A DNA stretch of 48,789 nucleotides, taken from Pseudomonadota bacterium (GTDB lineage: Bacteria > Pseudomonadota > Alphaproteobacteria > Reyranellales > Reyranellaceae). The notes under the pieces are model-generated. The model did not search any database and was not told the DNA's origin. It saw only the letters and a list, made by a program, of their open reading frames with translations. Location of the stretch: assembly GCA_018240745.1 (NCBI GenBank), contig JAFEFF010000203.1:1-48789 (forward strand), written 5' to 3'. The translations under genes and the position numbers were made by a program. How positions within the stretch are numbered: position 1 is the stretch's first letter; every line of letters starts with the position of its first letter. This document shows positions 9,681 to 18,582 of the stretch, one piece after another.

Positions 9681-10524
9681 GGGGGGCGTCAGGCGATTTT
9701 TCGAGGCGTCGCCGCCGCTCACCCTGCTGGCGCTCGCCTGGATTGCCTTCATGGTGATCGTGGCGTTCGGCGCCGACTTCCTCGCACCTTACTCCTTCAC
9801 CGCGCTGGATCTGCGCGCCCGCCTGCATCCGCCGGTGTTCATGGGCGGCAAGTGGGCGCATGCGCTGGGCAGCGACGAGCTGGGCCGCGACGTGCTTTCG
9901 CGGCTCGTCATGTCGATCCGGCTCAGCCTGCTGATCGCCTTCTTCGGCACCATGATCGCCGCGGCCTTCGGCACCGCCATGGGCTTCGTCGCGGCGCACT
10001 TCCGCGGCAAGGTCGAGGCGGTGATCCTGATGCTGATCGACTTCCAGGCCAGCATGCCGTTCCTGATCATCGCGCTCGCCGTGCTGGCGTTCTTCGGCAA
10101 CAACCTCGTCCTGTTCGTCATGCTGATGGGGCTCAATTCGTGGGAGCGCTACGCCCGCATCGCCCGCGGCCTTACCTTGTCGGCCAACGAGCAGGGCTAC
10201 GCCGCGGCGGTGCGCCAGCTCGGCGCCTCGAACCTGCGCGTCTACGGCCTGCATGTCCTGCCCAACATCGCCTCGACGCTGATCGTCTCGATGACGATCA
10301 CCTTCCCCGAGACCATCCTGCTGGAATCGGGCCTCTCGTTCCTTGGTCTCGGCGTGCAGCCGCCGCTGACGTCGCTGGGCAACATGGTGGGCTACGGCCG
10401 CGAGTACCTGACGCGTGCGCCATGGATCATGCTGTCTCCGGCGGCCGTAATCGTGCTGTCGACGCTGTCGATCAGCATCGTCGGCGATTGGCTGCGCGAC
10501 CGGCTGGACCCGACGCTGCGCTGA
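9670..10524 (+). CDS. Dpp/OppC-type ABC permease
   Basis: A 284-residue inner-membrane permease, the partner of the preceding one. It shows the OppC N-terminal segment (ADFLAPYSFTALDLRARLHPP), the HALGSDELGRDVLSRLV block that is diagnostic of DppC/OppC, and the EAA loop GYAAAVRQLGASNLRVYGLH. Near the C-terminus is the conserved LLESGLSFLGLGVQPPLTS stretch. GTG start at 9670 with a GGGGAGGGG site just upstream. Last transporter gene of the operon; the phosphodiesterase gene begins 47 bases after it. Confidence 0.92.
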   Translation: MDVKGGVRRFFEASPPLTLLALAWIAFMVIVAFGADFLAPYSFTALDLRARLHPPVFMGGKWAHALGSDELGRDVLSRLVMSIRLSLLIAFFGTMIAAAFGTAMGFVAAHFRGKVEAVILMLIDFQASMPFLIIALAVLAFFGNNLVLFVMLMGLNSWERYARIARGLTLSANEQGYAAAVRQLGASNLRVYGLHVLPNIASTLIVSMTITFPETILLESGLSFLGLGVQPPLTSLGNMVGYGREYLTRAPWIMLSPAAVIVLSTLSISIVGDWLRDRLDPTLR

Positions 10525-10571
10525 GATGTGCGAAAAGCCTCTGGATAAGCCGTCGAGTTGGAGGGGATCGG

Positions 10572-11336
10572 ATGACTGACATAGCTTCGCACCGCGGCGG
10601 CGCGCTCCTGTGGCCGGAGAACAGCCGCATCGCCTTCGAGAACACGGCCAGGCTGCCGGTCGAGCAGGTCGAGTTCGACGTCCATCCGACGCGTGACGGC
10701 AAGCTGGTGGTGATCCACGACGACACGCTCGACCGCACGACGGACGGGAAGGGGCCGGTTGCGGCGCGCGATTGGGCGGAACTCGCGAAGCTCGTGCTCA
10801 AGGGCACGGGCGGCCAGCGCATGCTGCTGCTCGACGAGGTGATCGAAATCTTCCGGCCGACGCCCATCGTGCTGCGCATCGAGATCAAATGCGGCGCCGA
10901 TCGCATGCCGTATCCCGGTCATGCCTCGCGTGTCGCCGAGACGCTGAAGCAGTCCGGGGTGCTCGACCGCTGCGTCGTCAGCAGTTTCCAGCTCTCGACA
11001 GTGCTCGAGGCGGTGGCGGCGGCGCGGCCGAGCAAGCATGTCTGGCTGGTGACGCCCAACGTGCAGATCGACATCGGGCTGGCGAACGTGACCGCAACCG
11101 CAAAGGCAGCGAACGTGCCGATGCTCGGCCTGCGCCAGAACATGCTGAATGCCGAGATCGTCGCGGCGGTGCGCAAGGCCGGGCTCGGCATCGGAGGCTG
11201 GGCCTGCAACGACGCCGACGCGATCGCGCGGCTGCTGGCGCTCGAGGTCGACGTCTTCACCACCGACCGGCCCGACCTCGCCATCGCGGCGAGGCTTCGA
11301 AACCCTTCCCATTCTGCTGGGAAGTTGGCGCGGTAG
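10572..11336 (+). CDS. Glycerophosphodiester phosphodiesterase
   Basis: A 254-residue GDPD-family TIM barrel, without a signal peptide. ASHRGGALLWPENSRIAF carries the first catalytic His and the PENS motif, EFDVHPTRDGKLVVIHDDTL carries the metal-binding Glu-Asp and second catalytic His (HDDTLDRTTDGKG), and LRIEIK carries the later Glu-Lys. The C-terminal GIGGWACND and DVFTTDRPD match the end of the barrel. The enzyme releases glycerol-3-phosphate from glycerophosphodiesters. It follows the peptide-type importer on the same strand, which allows the idea that the importer brings in a glycerophosphodiester-related solute; that link is inference. Confidence 0.9.
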   Translation: MTDIASHRGGALLWPENSRIAFENTARLPVEQVEFDVHPTRDGKLVVIHDDTLDRTTDGKGPVAARDWAELAKLVLKGTGGQRMLLLDEVIEIFRPTPIVLRIEIKCGADRMPYPGHASRVAETLKQSGVLDRCVVSSFQLSTVLEAVAAARPSKHVWLVTPNVQIDIGLANVTATAKAANVPMLGLRQNMLNAEIVAAVRKAGLGIGGWACNDADAIARLLALEVDVFTTDRPDLAIAARLRNPSHSAGKLAR

Positions 11337-11416
11337 TCCGCGACGGAGGGGGCATGACCTCTCTATCGGGGCGGTGCGGCGCCCGCGCTTCGGTCGCTTC
11401 GCTTGCGCGGAGCGTC

Positions 11417-12166
11417 CTAGTTCTGCGGCATGAACTCGATCATCAGCCCGTCGATCTGCTCGGCCGGCACGATCACCCGGTCGCCTTCGGTCAGGGCGAA
11501 GGGCACGTTGTTGGCGCGCAGCAGCGCCTGGAGCGGCCGCGCGCGCTCGACGGCGATGGCGATTCCGACGACCGCCGGCTTCTGCTCCGGCGCGATCGCC
11601 TCGACGTCCTTGTATTCGGCCTGGTAGGCCCCGGGCGACCAGATCATCAGCTCGACCGCGCCGGTCTGCACCATGACGCAGCCGTCGAACAGGTCTTCGG
11701 TGATGGCGCCCCAGGCCGAACCGAGTTCCTTCGCGGTGGCCTGCGGATCGTCGGACACGGCGTGCACGGCCATCATGCCCAGCGCGCCGTTGGGGTGGAC
11801 GATCCATTCCGGCTCCATGAAGGCCTCGGGGTTCGCATGCTGCACCGGCCGCCAGGGCAGCGGGCCTTCGGAGTCGCCGATCGTCACCTCGGCCTCGACC
11901 TCGAAGCCGTCCTCGGTCTCCCAGCTATGCGACCGGGTCTCGCCCTCGAGCTCGGCGACATTGACCGCGAGCTCGATGCCCGGCTCGCCTTCGATCAGCT
12001 CGAGATAGTTCGGCACGTCGTCCTCGGCCGGCTGGAAGCAGATGCAGCGCGGCTCGACGCCTTCGGGCGTCAGGGTGAAGCCGAGCTGCTGCAGCTTGTT
12101 GGCCAGCTCGTCGGGCGAGCCGACGTTCAGGGTCAGGTGGTCGATGTCACGCGCTTCGATTTTCAT
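11417..12166 (-). CDS. VOC-family glyoxalase-like protein
   Basis: A 249-residue protein with an N-terminal VOC motif IDHLTLNVGSPDELANKLQQ followed by LGFTLTPEG, continuing as a glyoxalase-like domain of the PF13468 kind (FMEPEWIVHPNGALGM, IDGLMIEFMPQN). Function beyond the VOC fold is unknown; such proteins may be hydrolases or dioxygenase relatives. ATG at 12166 chosen because the protein starts at the first VOC strand; the larger open frame upstream is unsupported. It lies 32 bases behind the SRPBCC gene, probably in one transcript, and converges with the phosphodiesterase gene. Confidence 0.75.
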   Translation of the reverse strand: MKIEARDIDHLTLNVGSPDELANKLQQLGFTLTPEGVEPRCICFQPAEDDVPNYLELIEGEPGIELAVNVAELEGETRSHSWETEDGFEVEAEVTIGDSEGPLPWRPVQHANPEAFMEPEWIVHPNGALGMMAVHAVSDDPQATAKELGSAWGAITEDLFDGCVMVQTGAVELMIWSPGAYQAEYKDVEAIAPEQKPAVVGIAIAVERARPLQALLRANNVPFALTEGDRVIVPAEQIDGLMIEFMPQN

Positions 12167-12198
12167 GGCGCGGTCTTTAAGGCCGCGCCGCTGGGCGC

Positions 12199-12603
12199 TC
12201 AAGCGGCTTCGAACGTCTTCTTCATGAAGCCCGCAGCATGATCCATCATGCCGCCGATGGCCGGCGCCAGGTCGTTCGGCAGGATGTCGATGGTCCAGAC
12301 CAACCGGCTGCCGTCGCCTTCGGGGAAGACCTGGACCGCCGCGTTGTAGTGGCTCGCCCGGCCCTCGACGACGGCATAGACCAGCCGGCAGTCTTCGTCG
12401 TCGACGGTAACCAGCCGCTCGCGCGCCACCAGGCCGTTGAAGAAGGTGACGATGCGGTCGCTCCCGTTGGACTCGGGGTCCATCTCGAGCTTGGTGAGGA
12501 AGCCCGGCGCCACGCGGGTGTGAACCGCACCGAAGTCGCGCAGCGCCGACCAGACCGTGCTGGCCGGAGCGTCGAGGGCGATCTGTCGTCGAAGGGTAGC
12601 CAT
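12199..12603 (-). CDS. SRPBCC-family (polyketide cyclase-like) protein
   Basis: A 134-residue START/Bet v1-like protein: IALDAPASTVWSALRDFG is the typical N-terminal strand-helix, followed by GSDRIVTFFNGLVARERLV and a C-terminal helix DLAPAIGGMMDHAAGFMKKT. Such proteins bind small hydrophobic ligands or act as cyclases; the ligand is unknown. The ATG at 12603 is preceded by GGAG at a good distance; a start 27 bases upstream is possible. Divergent from the ASCH-domain gene. Confidence 0.8.
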   Translation of the reverse strand: MATLRRQIALDAPASTVWSALRDFGAVHTRVAPGFLTKLEMDPESNGSDRIVTFFNGLVARERLVTVDDEDCRLVYAVVEGRASHYNAAVQVFPEGDGSRLVWTIDILPNDLAPAIGGMMDHAAGFMKKTFEAA

Positions 12604-12680
12604 CGAATGCTCCGTGGTCCGACGCATCATCTAGGCGGTGGCGCGTTGTCGGGCTGGCGGTTTTCGGACATGGTCGCCCG

Positions 12681-13175
12681 ATGGACAAGCCGCGCTCGCC
12701 CGAGGTCGAGGCATTCTGGAACGCCTATCGCGTGGCCCGCGGACTGCCCGAGCAGGACTACGATGTCTGCCGCTTTGGCAGCAGCCCCGAGATGGGCGAC
12801 GAGCTGTTGGCGCTGGTGCTCGAAGGTCGCAAGCGCGCCACCGCCTGCCTCCTGCGCGACATCGAGATTGGCGGCGAGAAGATGGGCCGCGTTGGCGGCC
12901 ACGTCGTGGTGCTCGACGGCGGCGACCGGCCGCGCGCCATCTGGCGCACGCGGACCATCGACGTGAAGCCGCTCAACCAGGTCGATTCGGCCTTCGCCTG
13001 GGACGAAGGCGAGGGCGACCGCACCCGCGCCGACTGGCTCGCGATGCATGTCCGCTACTTCACGGCGCGCGCCGAGGCGGAGGGCTTCTCGTTCGACGAG
13101 TCGATGCCCGCAGTGTTCGAGCGCTTCAGCCTGGTTTGGCCGCCGGAGCACGCCGACCCACAGTCCGCAGCCTGA
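12681..13175 (+). CDS. ASCH domain protein
   Basis: A 164-residue protein. The motif GRKRATACLL, then GGHVVVLDGGDRPRAIWRT and DSAFAWDEGEGDRTRADWL with MHVRYF are the classic features of ASCH domains (PUA-like fold, thought to bind RNA or act on modified nucleosides). No signal peptide. Single gene, divergent from the SRPBCC gene and 92 bases before the lactonase-like gene. Confidence 0.88.
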   Translation: MDKPRSPEVEAFWNAYRVARGLPEQDYDVCRFGSSPEMGDELLALVLEGRKRATACLLRDIEIGGEKMGRVGGHVVVLDGGDRPRAIWRTRTIDVKPLNQVDSAFAWDEGEGDRTRADWLAMHVRYFTARAEAEGFSFDESMPAVFERFSLVWPPEHADPQSAA

Positions 13176-13267
13176 AAAGGCCCGCAGCAGCTATGCAATC
13201 GGGCAGCTTGACGAAGCCGCTCCCCCGCAGGACGATTTGTCGCATAACGGCAGTAGGAGGAGCACCC

Positions 13268-14140
13268 ATGGATTTCCGTGTCCTGCGTCCCCTGCGTAGT
13301 TTGGCGTGCATCGCGGCTTTGTTCGGTGCGTTCGCACTGCCCGCGGCGGCCCAGGAAGGGCCCAAGCTCTATGTCTTCACCTCGGGCTCGCTCGGCGGCT
13401 TCCCCAAGGCGGCGCTGCAGATCGGCGCCACCGGCAACATCGATTGGGCGCCGGTGAGCTTCTACATCATCAAGCACCCCAAGGGCGTGGTGATGTTCGA
13501 CACCGGCAACAACGACAAGACGATCACCGATGCCGACGGCTGGTGGGGCCCGCTTGCCAAGGGGTTCGGCCTGAAGATGACCAAGGACGACGCCATTCCC
13601 GTGCAACTCGCCAAGATCGGCCTGAAGCCGGATGACGTGAAATACGTGGCGGTCGGCCATCTGCATCTCGACCACGGCGGCAATGTCGGCCAGTTCAAGA
13701 ACTCGACGCTGATCGCGCAGGATGACGAGTTCAAGGCGGCCTGGTGGCCCGACGTCGGCTACTCGCTCTACTATATCCCCGGCGACTTCGCCGAGACCAA
13801 GAACATGAAGACGATCCGCCTCAACGGCGATCTCGACCTGTTCGACGACGGCACCGTCCGCCTCTTCCGCGCACCGGGCCACACCCAGGGCAGCCAGTTC
13901 ATGGTGCTCAAGCTCAAGAATACTGGCACGGCGATCCTGACCAGCGACTGCGTCTACATGACCGAGAGCCTGGACAAGAACCTGCTGCCGCCGATCCCGG
14001 GCACCTACAGCCCGAGCGATGCCTACAAGACCTACGCGCACATCCGGCAGATCCGCGATGTCGACAACGCCAAGCTGTTCATCGGCCACGATGCCGAGCT
14101 GTTCAAGGCGGCCAAGAAGGCGCCCGAGTTCTACGACTAA
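13268..14140 (+). CDS. AHL-lactonase-type metallo-beta-lactamase-fold protein, secreted
   Basis: A 290-residue protein with a Sec signal peptide (LACIAALFGAFALPAAAQ), so periplasmic or exported. The metal ligands are present: HLHLDH, the His of APGHTQGS, the Asp of LTSDCVYM, and the His of FIGHDAELF. FYIIKHPKGVVMFDTGNNDK matches the N-terminal sheet of the N-acyl homoserine lactonase branch. ATG at 13268 has TAGGAGGAG just before it. A lactone hydrolase is likely, with the substrate unknown. It is a distant paralogue of the cytoplasmic protein at 4337. The next gene starts 28 bases later. Confidence 0.88.
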   Translation: MDFRVLRPLRSLACIAALFGAFALPAAAQEGPKLYVFTSGSLGGFPKAALQIGATGNIDWAPVSFYIIKHPKGVVMFDTGNNDKTITDADGWWGPLAKGFGLKMTKDDAIPVQLAKIGLKPDDVKYVAVGHLHLDHGGNVGQFKNSTLIAQDDEFKAAWWPDVGYSLYYIPGDFAETKNMKTIRLNGDLDLFDDGTVRLFRAPGHTQGSQFMVLKLKNTGTAILTSDCVYMTESLDKNLLPPIPGTYSPSDAYKTYAHIRQIRDVDNAKLFIGHDAELFKAAKKAPEFYD

Positions 14141-14168
14141 GTCGGCTACTGACGACTGAGAGGGCATC

Positions 14169-14867
14169 CTGACCGCGGCCGTCATCGCACGCGGCTTGAG
14201 CAAGCGCTACGGGACCACCGTGGCGCTTGCTTCGCTTGACCTGGAGATCGAGCGCGGTGAGGTGTTCGGTTTGCTCGGCCCGAACGGCTCGGGTAAGACG
14301 ACCTTCATCCGCCTGCTGTCCGGCTACCTGCTGCCGACCGACGGGCATCTAGAGGTGTGTGGGTGCGATGCCGTGCAGCAGTCGCTCGAGGCGCGACGAC
14401 GCATCGGCTACGTGCCCGAGACGGCGCCGGTCTACGGATACATGCGGGTGCGCGAGTTCCTGGCCTTCATGGCGCGGCTTCGGGGCTTGAGCGAGAGTGC
14501 GGTGCGCGACGCCGTGGACCGGGTGATCGCGGCCCTGGCGCTCGAGCCGGTCGCCGACCGCCTCACCCGCACGCTCTCGCGCGGCTTCCGTCAGCGCACG
14601 GCGATCGCGCAGGCGCTGGTGCACGACCCCGAACTGCTGATCCTCGACGAGCCGGCCAACGGCCTCGATCCGCGGCAGATCATCGAGATCCGCCTCCTGA
14701 TCCGCGGGCTGGCCGGCCGACACACCGTGCTGATGAGCAGCCACGTGCTGGGCGAGGTCGCCCGGACCGCCGACCGGGTCGGCATCCTGCTCGACGGCCG
14801 GCTGCGCGGGGTGCGGGCGATGGCCGACACGCCCGACCTCGAAGAGTGGTTCCTGTCGCTGGCATGA
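14169..14867 (+). CDS. Gld/Nat-type ABC ATPase, probable CTG start
   Basis: ATPase of an ABC-2 type exporter. Walker A LGPNGSGKTT, Q-loop IGYVPETAPVY, a signature modified to LSRGFRQRTAIAQAL (the GldA/NatA style), Walker B LLILDEPANGLDP and switch LMSSHVL are visible. A TTG at 14196 would cut off the first strand. The CTG at 14169 gives a natural N-terminus (TAAVIARGLSKRYG) and has GAGAGGG about six bases upstream, and no other start codon lies between the preceding in-frame stop (14157) and 14196. 232 residues. The stop overlaps the permease start (ATGA). Confidence 0.88.
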   Translation: MTAAVIARGLSKRYGTTVALASLDLEIERGEVFGLLGPNGSGKTTFIRLLSGYLLPTDGHLEVCGCDAVQQSLEARRRIGYVPETAPVYGYMRVREFLAFMARLRGLSESAVRDAVDRVIAALALEPVADRLTRTLSRGFRQRTAIAQALVHDPELLILDEPANGLDPRQIIEIRLLIRGLAGRHTVLMSSHVLGEVARTADRVGILLDGRLRGVRAMADTPDLEEWFLSLA

Positions 14868-15565
14868 GATCGCTGGGCATTCTGCTGCGCAAGGAGCTGC
14901 TGGCAACCTTTGGCTCGCCGATCGGCTACACCGTGGCCGCGGTGTTCCTGCTGGTGCTCGGCTACACCTTCAGCCTGACGCTGTTCGCGACCAAGGTCGC
15001 CAACCTGATCTACATTTTCCACCAGATGTACGTCCTCACCATCCTGCTGGTCCCGGCGCTCACCATGCGCGCCTTCGCCGAGGAGAGGCGCAACGACACG
15101 CTGGAGCTGCTGCTCACCGCGCCGGTCGGCGAGATCTGGATCGTGCTGGCGAAGTTCCTGGCGGTCTACGGGCTGGTGCTGGCGATGTATTGCGGCGCCT
15201 TCGCCTATGTCGGCGTGCTCGAAGCCTACGGCTCGCCCGACTGGGGGCCGATCGGCAGCGGCTATCTCGCCCTGGTGTGCCACGCCGCGCTGATCGTCGC
15301 GATCGGTCTCCTGATGTCGAGCCTGACCGAGAACCAGGTCGTGGCGGCGGCACTGACGCTCGGCACCAGCCTGATGCTGTGGTTCGCCGATTCGGTCGCC
15401 TATCTGCTGCCGGTGCCGCTCGACAGCATCGTGCTCAACCTGTCGCTGATCGGCCACTTCCGGCCGATGGTGACGGGCTCGGTGTTCGTCTCCGACATCG
15501 GCTACTTCGTGAGCGGTGCCTTGCTGGCGCTGTTCCTCACTACCCGCCGGCTGGCCGAACGATGA
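14864..15565 (+). CDS. ABC-2 type permease, GldF-like
   Basis: A 233-residue inner-membrane protein with about six hydrophobic segments. It begins RSLGILLRKELLATFGSPIGY and contains PALTMRAFAEERRNDTLELLLTAPV, the conserved ABC-2/GldF block. Partner of the preceding ATPase (ATGA overlap). The following GldG-like gene starts ten bases later, which supports assignment to the gliding-type/auxiliary ABC family rather than a drug exporter. Substrate unknown. Confidence 0.88.
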   Translation: MRSLGILLRKELLATFGSPIGYTVAAVFLLVLGYTFSLTLFATKVANLIYIFHQMYVLTILLVPALTMRAFAEERRNDTLELLLTAPVGEIWIVLAKFLAVYGLVLAMYCGAFAYVGVLEAYGSPDWGPIGSGYLALVCHAALIVAIGLLMSSLTENQVVAAALTLGTSLMLWFADSVAYLLPVPLDSIVLNLSLIGHFRPMVTGSVFVSDIGYFVSGALLALFLTTRRLAER

Positions 15566-15575
15566 GGGCCGGGCG

Positions 15576-17048
15576 ATGAGCGCGCTCTGGTCGCTTGCCT
15601 GCTTGGCTGCGCTGCTGGTGCTGTTCGCGGCGGGGCTGAGGCTCCGGGTCTATGGCGCGGGCTGGCGACGCTGGGTCCTGCGGCTCGGACTCATCGTCGG
15701 CGCGGTGGCGGCGACGCTCGCCGCCAACGTCGCCGTGTACCGTCATGACGCGCATCTCGACTTCACCCGCGAGCAGGCTTTCACCCCGTCGACCGAAGCG
15801 AGCGACATCGTGCGCGGCCTTACCGAGCCGGTGCAGGTCGTCTACTTCTTCCAGAAGGAGAACGCCGCAGGCCGCGGCCTCGCGACCATGCTGGAACTGC
15901 TTGGACGGCTCAACCCGCTGCTGGCCGTGGAGATGGTCGACATCGACCGCAATCCGGCGCGCGCCTCGTCGTTCGGCGTGCAGCTCTACAACACGGCGGT
16001 GATCGTCACCTCGAGCCATCGCCTGCAGGTCCTGACGACCGACGACCGCGAGATCGCGCTCGGCATCCTTCGTGCATTGCGCCGCCAGCAGCCGGTGGTG
16101 TGCTTCGTCACCGGCCATGGCGAGTACGACATCGACAACTTCGAGTTCCACACCCACTTCGAGGGCAGCCACAGCCATAGCCACAACACCGAGGGCATGG
16201 CGCTGGTGCAGATGGAGCAGCACGGCCTCGGCCGCATGCGCCGCGCGCTGGAGAAGCTCGGGCTGGAGCCGCGCAAGGTCGAGCTGCGGCCGGGCCGTCC
16301 GCTGCCCGAGGACTGCGCCGCGCTGGTCGACGCCAACCCGCGCACGCCGCATCTGCCGGTCGAGGCCGACCTGCTGCGCACCTATCTCGCCGGCGGCGGC
16401 AGCTACATGCTGCTGGTCGAGCCCGACTTCGCGATCGAGGAGCGTCTTGCCGCCGTGATCGCCGACGCCGGAGCGCGGGTCGGCAGCGGCGTGATCGTGG
16501 ACCCCGCCGACCACTATTTCACCGACGAGCAGATGATCGCCATCACCAAATACGCCAATCATCCCGTCACGCGCTCGCAGGCGCTGTCGTTCTATCCCGG
16601 CGCCCGCCCGGTCGAGCCGGTGGCGCGCGACGGCGTGCGTGCTGTCGCCCTGTTTGCCAGCAGCCCGCAGAGCTACGTCGTGCAGGATCGCGCCCGCTAT
16701 CGCGAGGAGGGCGCGAGCGCGCCGCGCCGGTCGTATCCGCTCGCGGTCGCGGCCGAGGGCAAGCTGGCGGCCGATGCGCGGCCGTTTCGCCTGATCGTCG
16801 TCGGCGACGCCGACTTTGCCAGCAACTCGTTCTTCCCGTATCTCGCCAATGCCGACATCGTGCTGGCCGGCGTTTCGTGGCTGCTGCACGAGGAGCGGCG
16901 GCCGAGCCTCAAGCCGCCGGTCGAGGTGCTGCCGACCGTCACGCTGACCAGTGCCCAGGTGCGCTGGATCTTCATCCTCACGGTGATCCTGCTGCCCGGC
17001 GCGGTGGCCTGCACCGGGCTCGGCGTCTGGCTGTGGCGTCGGCGATGA
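15576..17048 (+). CDS. GldG-like ABC auxiliary protein with His-rich loop
   Basis: A 490-residue protein with two N-terminal membrane helices, a periplasmic domain of the ABC_transp_aux/GldG type (LDFTREQAFTPSTEASDIVRG, VVYFFQKENAAGRGL, PVVCFVTGHGEYDID) and a C-terminal membrane helix near WIFILTVILLPGAVACTGLG followed by VWLWRRR. A short His-rich stretch (HTHFEGSHSHSHN, near residue 195) sits right after the GHGEYD strand and could bind a metal. The gene is coupled to the DUF4340-like gene by ATGA. It belongs to the exporter with the two preceding genes; the cargo is not known. Confidence 0.82.
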   Translation: MSALWSLACLAALLVLFAAGLRLRVYGAGWRRWVLRLGLIVGAVAATLAANVAVYRHDAHLDFTREQAFTPSTEASDIVRGLTEPVQVVYFFQKENAAGRGLATMLELLGRLNPLLAVEMVDIDRNPARASSFGVQLYNTAVIVTSSHRLQVLTTDDREIALGILRALRRQQPVVCFVTGHGEYDIDNFEFHTHFEGSHSHSHNTEGMALVQMEQHGLGRMRRALEKLGLEPRKVELRPGRPLPEDCAALVDANPRTPHLPVEADLLRTYLAGGGSYMLLVEPDFAIEERLAAVIADAGARVGSGVIVDPADHYFTDEQMIAITKYANHPVTRSQALSFYPGARPVEPVARDGVRAVALFASSPQSYVVQDRARYREEGASAPRRSYPLAVAAEGKLAADARPFRLIVVGDADFASNSFFPYLANADIVLAGVSWLLHEERRPSLKPPVEVLPTVTLTSAQVRWIFILTVILLPGAVACTGLGVWLWRRR

Positions 17049-17539
17049 CCCGATGGGCTTGGCCGGCCGCGGCGGCGCTGGCCTTCGCCTTCCTGGTCGG
17101 GCTCGCGCTGCACGGCGGGCGCCCCGACATCATGGTGCAGTTCAAGCCGGGCGGCCTGATGAGCTTCGCGCCGGAGCAGGCGCGCGAGATCGAGATCAGG
17201 CGGGGCACCGACCGCAGGCACTTCGTGCGCAGTGGCGAGCGCTGGGATGCGCCGGTCGAGACGTCGGAACGGCTCGAGGCCGGCCTGCGCCTGCTGCGCA
17301 ACGCTGCGCCGATGCGCCTGCTGACAGCAGAAGAGGTGGCGCGTGTGCCGCCATCGGAATACGCGCTCGGCGCCGACAGCCTGCGCGTCACCGTTCGCCC
17401 CGAGGACGGCGCGGCGTTCGTCATCCAGTTCGGCGGCACCAATCCGCTGGGCGCGGCGCGCTACGCCAAGGTCGATGGCGAAGCCGGTGTCGCCTTGGTG
17501 CCGACCTACGTTGCCGAGGCGTGGGAGCAGGTGAGGTGA
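17045..17539 (+). CDS. DUF4340-like protein
   Basis: A 164-residue protein with one N-terminal membrane helix (AWPAAAALAFAFLVGLAL) and a soluble part with EIEIRRGTDRRHFVRSGERW and FVIQFGGTNPLGAARYAKVDG, the pattern of the DUF4340 family, which usually follows GldG-like genes. Shorter than typical DUF4340 members, possibly a single-repeat form. Overlaps the genes on both sides by four bases (ATGA and GTGA), so it is part of the same operon. Confidence 0.7.
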   Translation: MTRWAWPAAAALAFAFLVGLALHGGRPDIMVQFKPGGLMSFAPEQAREIEIRRGTDRRHFVRSGERWDAPVETSERLEAGLRLLRNAAPMRLLTAEEVARVPPSEYALGADSLRVTVRPEDGAAFVIQFGGTNPLGAARYAKVDGEAGVALVPTYVAEAWEQVR

Positions 17540-18573
17540 AGCGGCTGCTCGCCGCGCTCTTCGTCCTGCTGGCCGTGCCGGCGAGCGCCCACGTTACGAG
17601 CACGGGCCTGGCGACGCTCGACATCGACGGCAGCCGGCTGACGTACCGGCTGACTCTCGTGGCGGCCGAGCAGGAGGAGGAGAACGTCCGGCTGCTCGAC
17701 GGCGCATCCAACGGCGACCAGGTAGCGGCCGAGCGCGTGGCGGCGGCGATGCGCGAGGCGGCGCGCTTCGACCGCGGCGACGAAGCCTGCACGCCGGGCC
17801 GCATCCGCTTCCAGGGCTCGCGCACCGGCGACGGCAAGATGATGCTGGAAATGGCCCTGTCGTGCGCGAAGGTCGCCGGCCCGCTGCGTATCCGCGACAC
17901 GTGGAGCGACGTGCTGGGCAGCCACTTCCAGACCCTGATGAGCGTGCGCGTGGCGGAGCGTCCGTCGGTCGAACTGGTGTTCAATGCCGAGCGGCGCGAA
18001 ACGACCATCGATCTCGGCACCGCGCGGACCGGTTGGCTCGACTTCATCGAGATGGGCGCCGGGCATATCCTGAGCGGGCCCGATCATCTCCTGTTTCTGC
18101 TGGCGCTGTTGGCGCTGGCCAAGGGCTTCTGGCCGGTCGTGCGCATCGTCACCGGCTTCACCATCGCCCACAGCATCACGCTCAGCCTAGCGGCGCTGGG
18201 AGTCGTCGACGTGCCGGGCTCGATCGTCGAACCGCTGATCGCCGCGACCATCATCTGGGTCGCCCTTGAGAACCTGCTGGCGCCGGAACAGTCGCGCTGG
18301 CGCTGGCTGGTCGCGGCGGTGTTCGGGTTAATCCATGGGCTGGGCTTCGCCTCCGGTCTCACCGAGCTCGGCCTGCCGCGTGCGGCGATGGTGCGGGCGC
18401 TGGTCGGCTTCAATGTCGGCGTCGAGCTCGGGCAGCTCGCCTTCGTCGCGGTCGTCATGCCGCCGTTGATGTGGCTTTCCCGGCCGGGCCGTCTCGCGCG
18501 GTTGCCGCAAATTCTTTCGGCCCTGGTCGCGATCATGGGCGGCGTTTGGCTTGTCGAGCGGGTTTTGCTTTGA
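17536..18573 (+). CDS. HupE/UreJ-like membrane protein
   Basis: A 345-residue protein with GTG start overlapping the previous stop. Signal peptide (LLAALFVLLAVPASA), then a periplasmic domain to about residue 155, then six or seven membrane segments. The segment EMGAGHILSGPDHLLFLLALLALA and IHGLGFASGL are the conserved His-containing motifs of the HupE_UreJ_2 family, related to the nickel/cobalt-associated HupE and UreJ permeases. Metal transport is not proven for this branch. cobF follows after nine bases, giving a possible cobalt context. Confidence 0.82.
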   Translation: MKRLLAALFVLLAVPASAHVTSTGLATLDIDGSRLTYRLTLVAAEQEEENVRLLDGASNGDQVAAERVAAAMREAARFDRGDEACTPGRIRFQGSRTGDGKMMLEMALSCAKVAGPLRIRDTWSDVLGSHFQTLMSVRVAERPSVELVFNAERRETTIDLGTARTGWLDFIEMGAGHILSGPDHLLFLLALLALAKGFWPVVRIVTGFTIAHSITLSLAALGVVDVPGSIVEPLIAATIIWVALENLLAPEQSRWRWLVAAVFGLIHGLGFASGLTELGLPRAAMVRALVGFNVGVELGQLAFVAVVMPPLMWLSRPGRLARLPQILSALVAIMGGVWLVERVLL

Positions 18574-18582
18574 TGCCCGGGC

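Noticed and set aside
11337..11416. Terminator between phosphodiesterase and VOC genes
   Set aside because: Only a five-base GGGCG/CGCCC stem without T-run; too weak to list.
11417..12688. A 423-codon minus-strand frame covering the VOC and SRPBCC genes
   Set aside because: Its upper part is the SRPBCC gene read in another frame; two separate genes with their own family motifs and starts explain the DNA.
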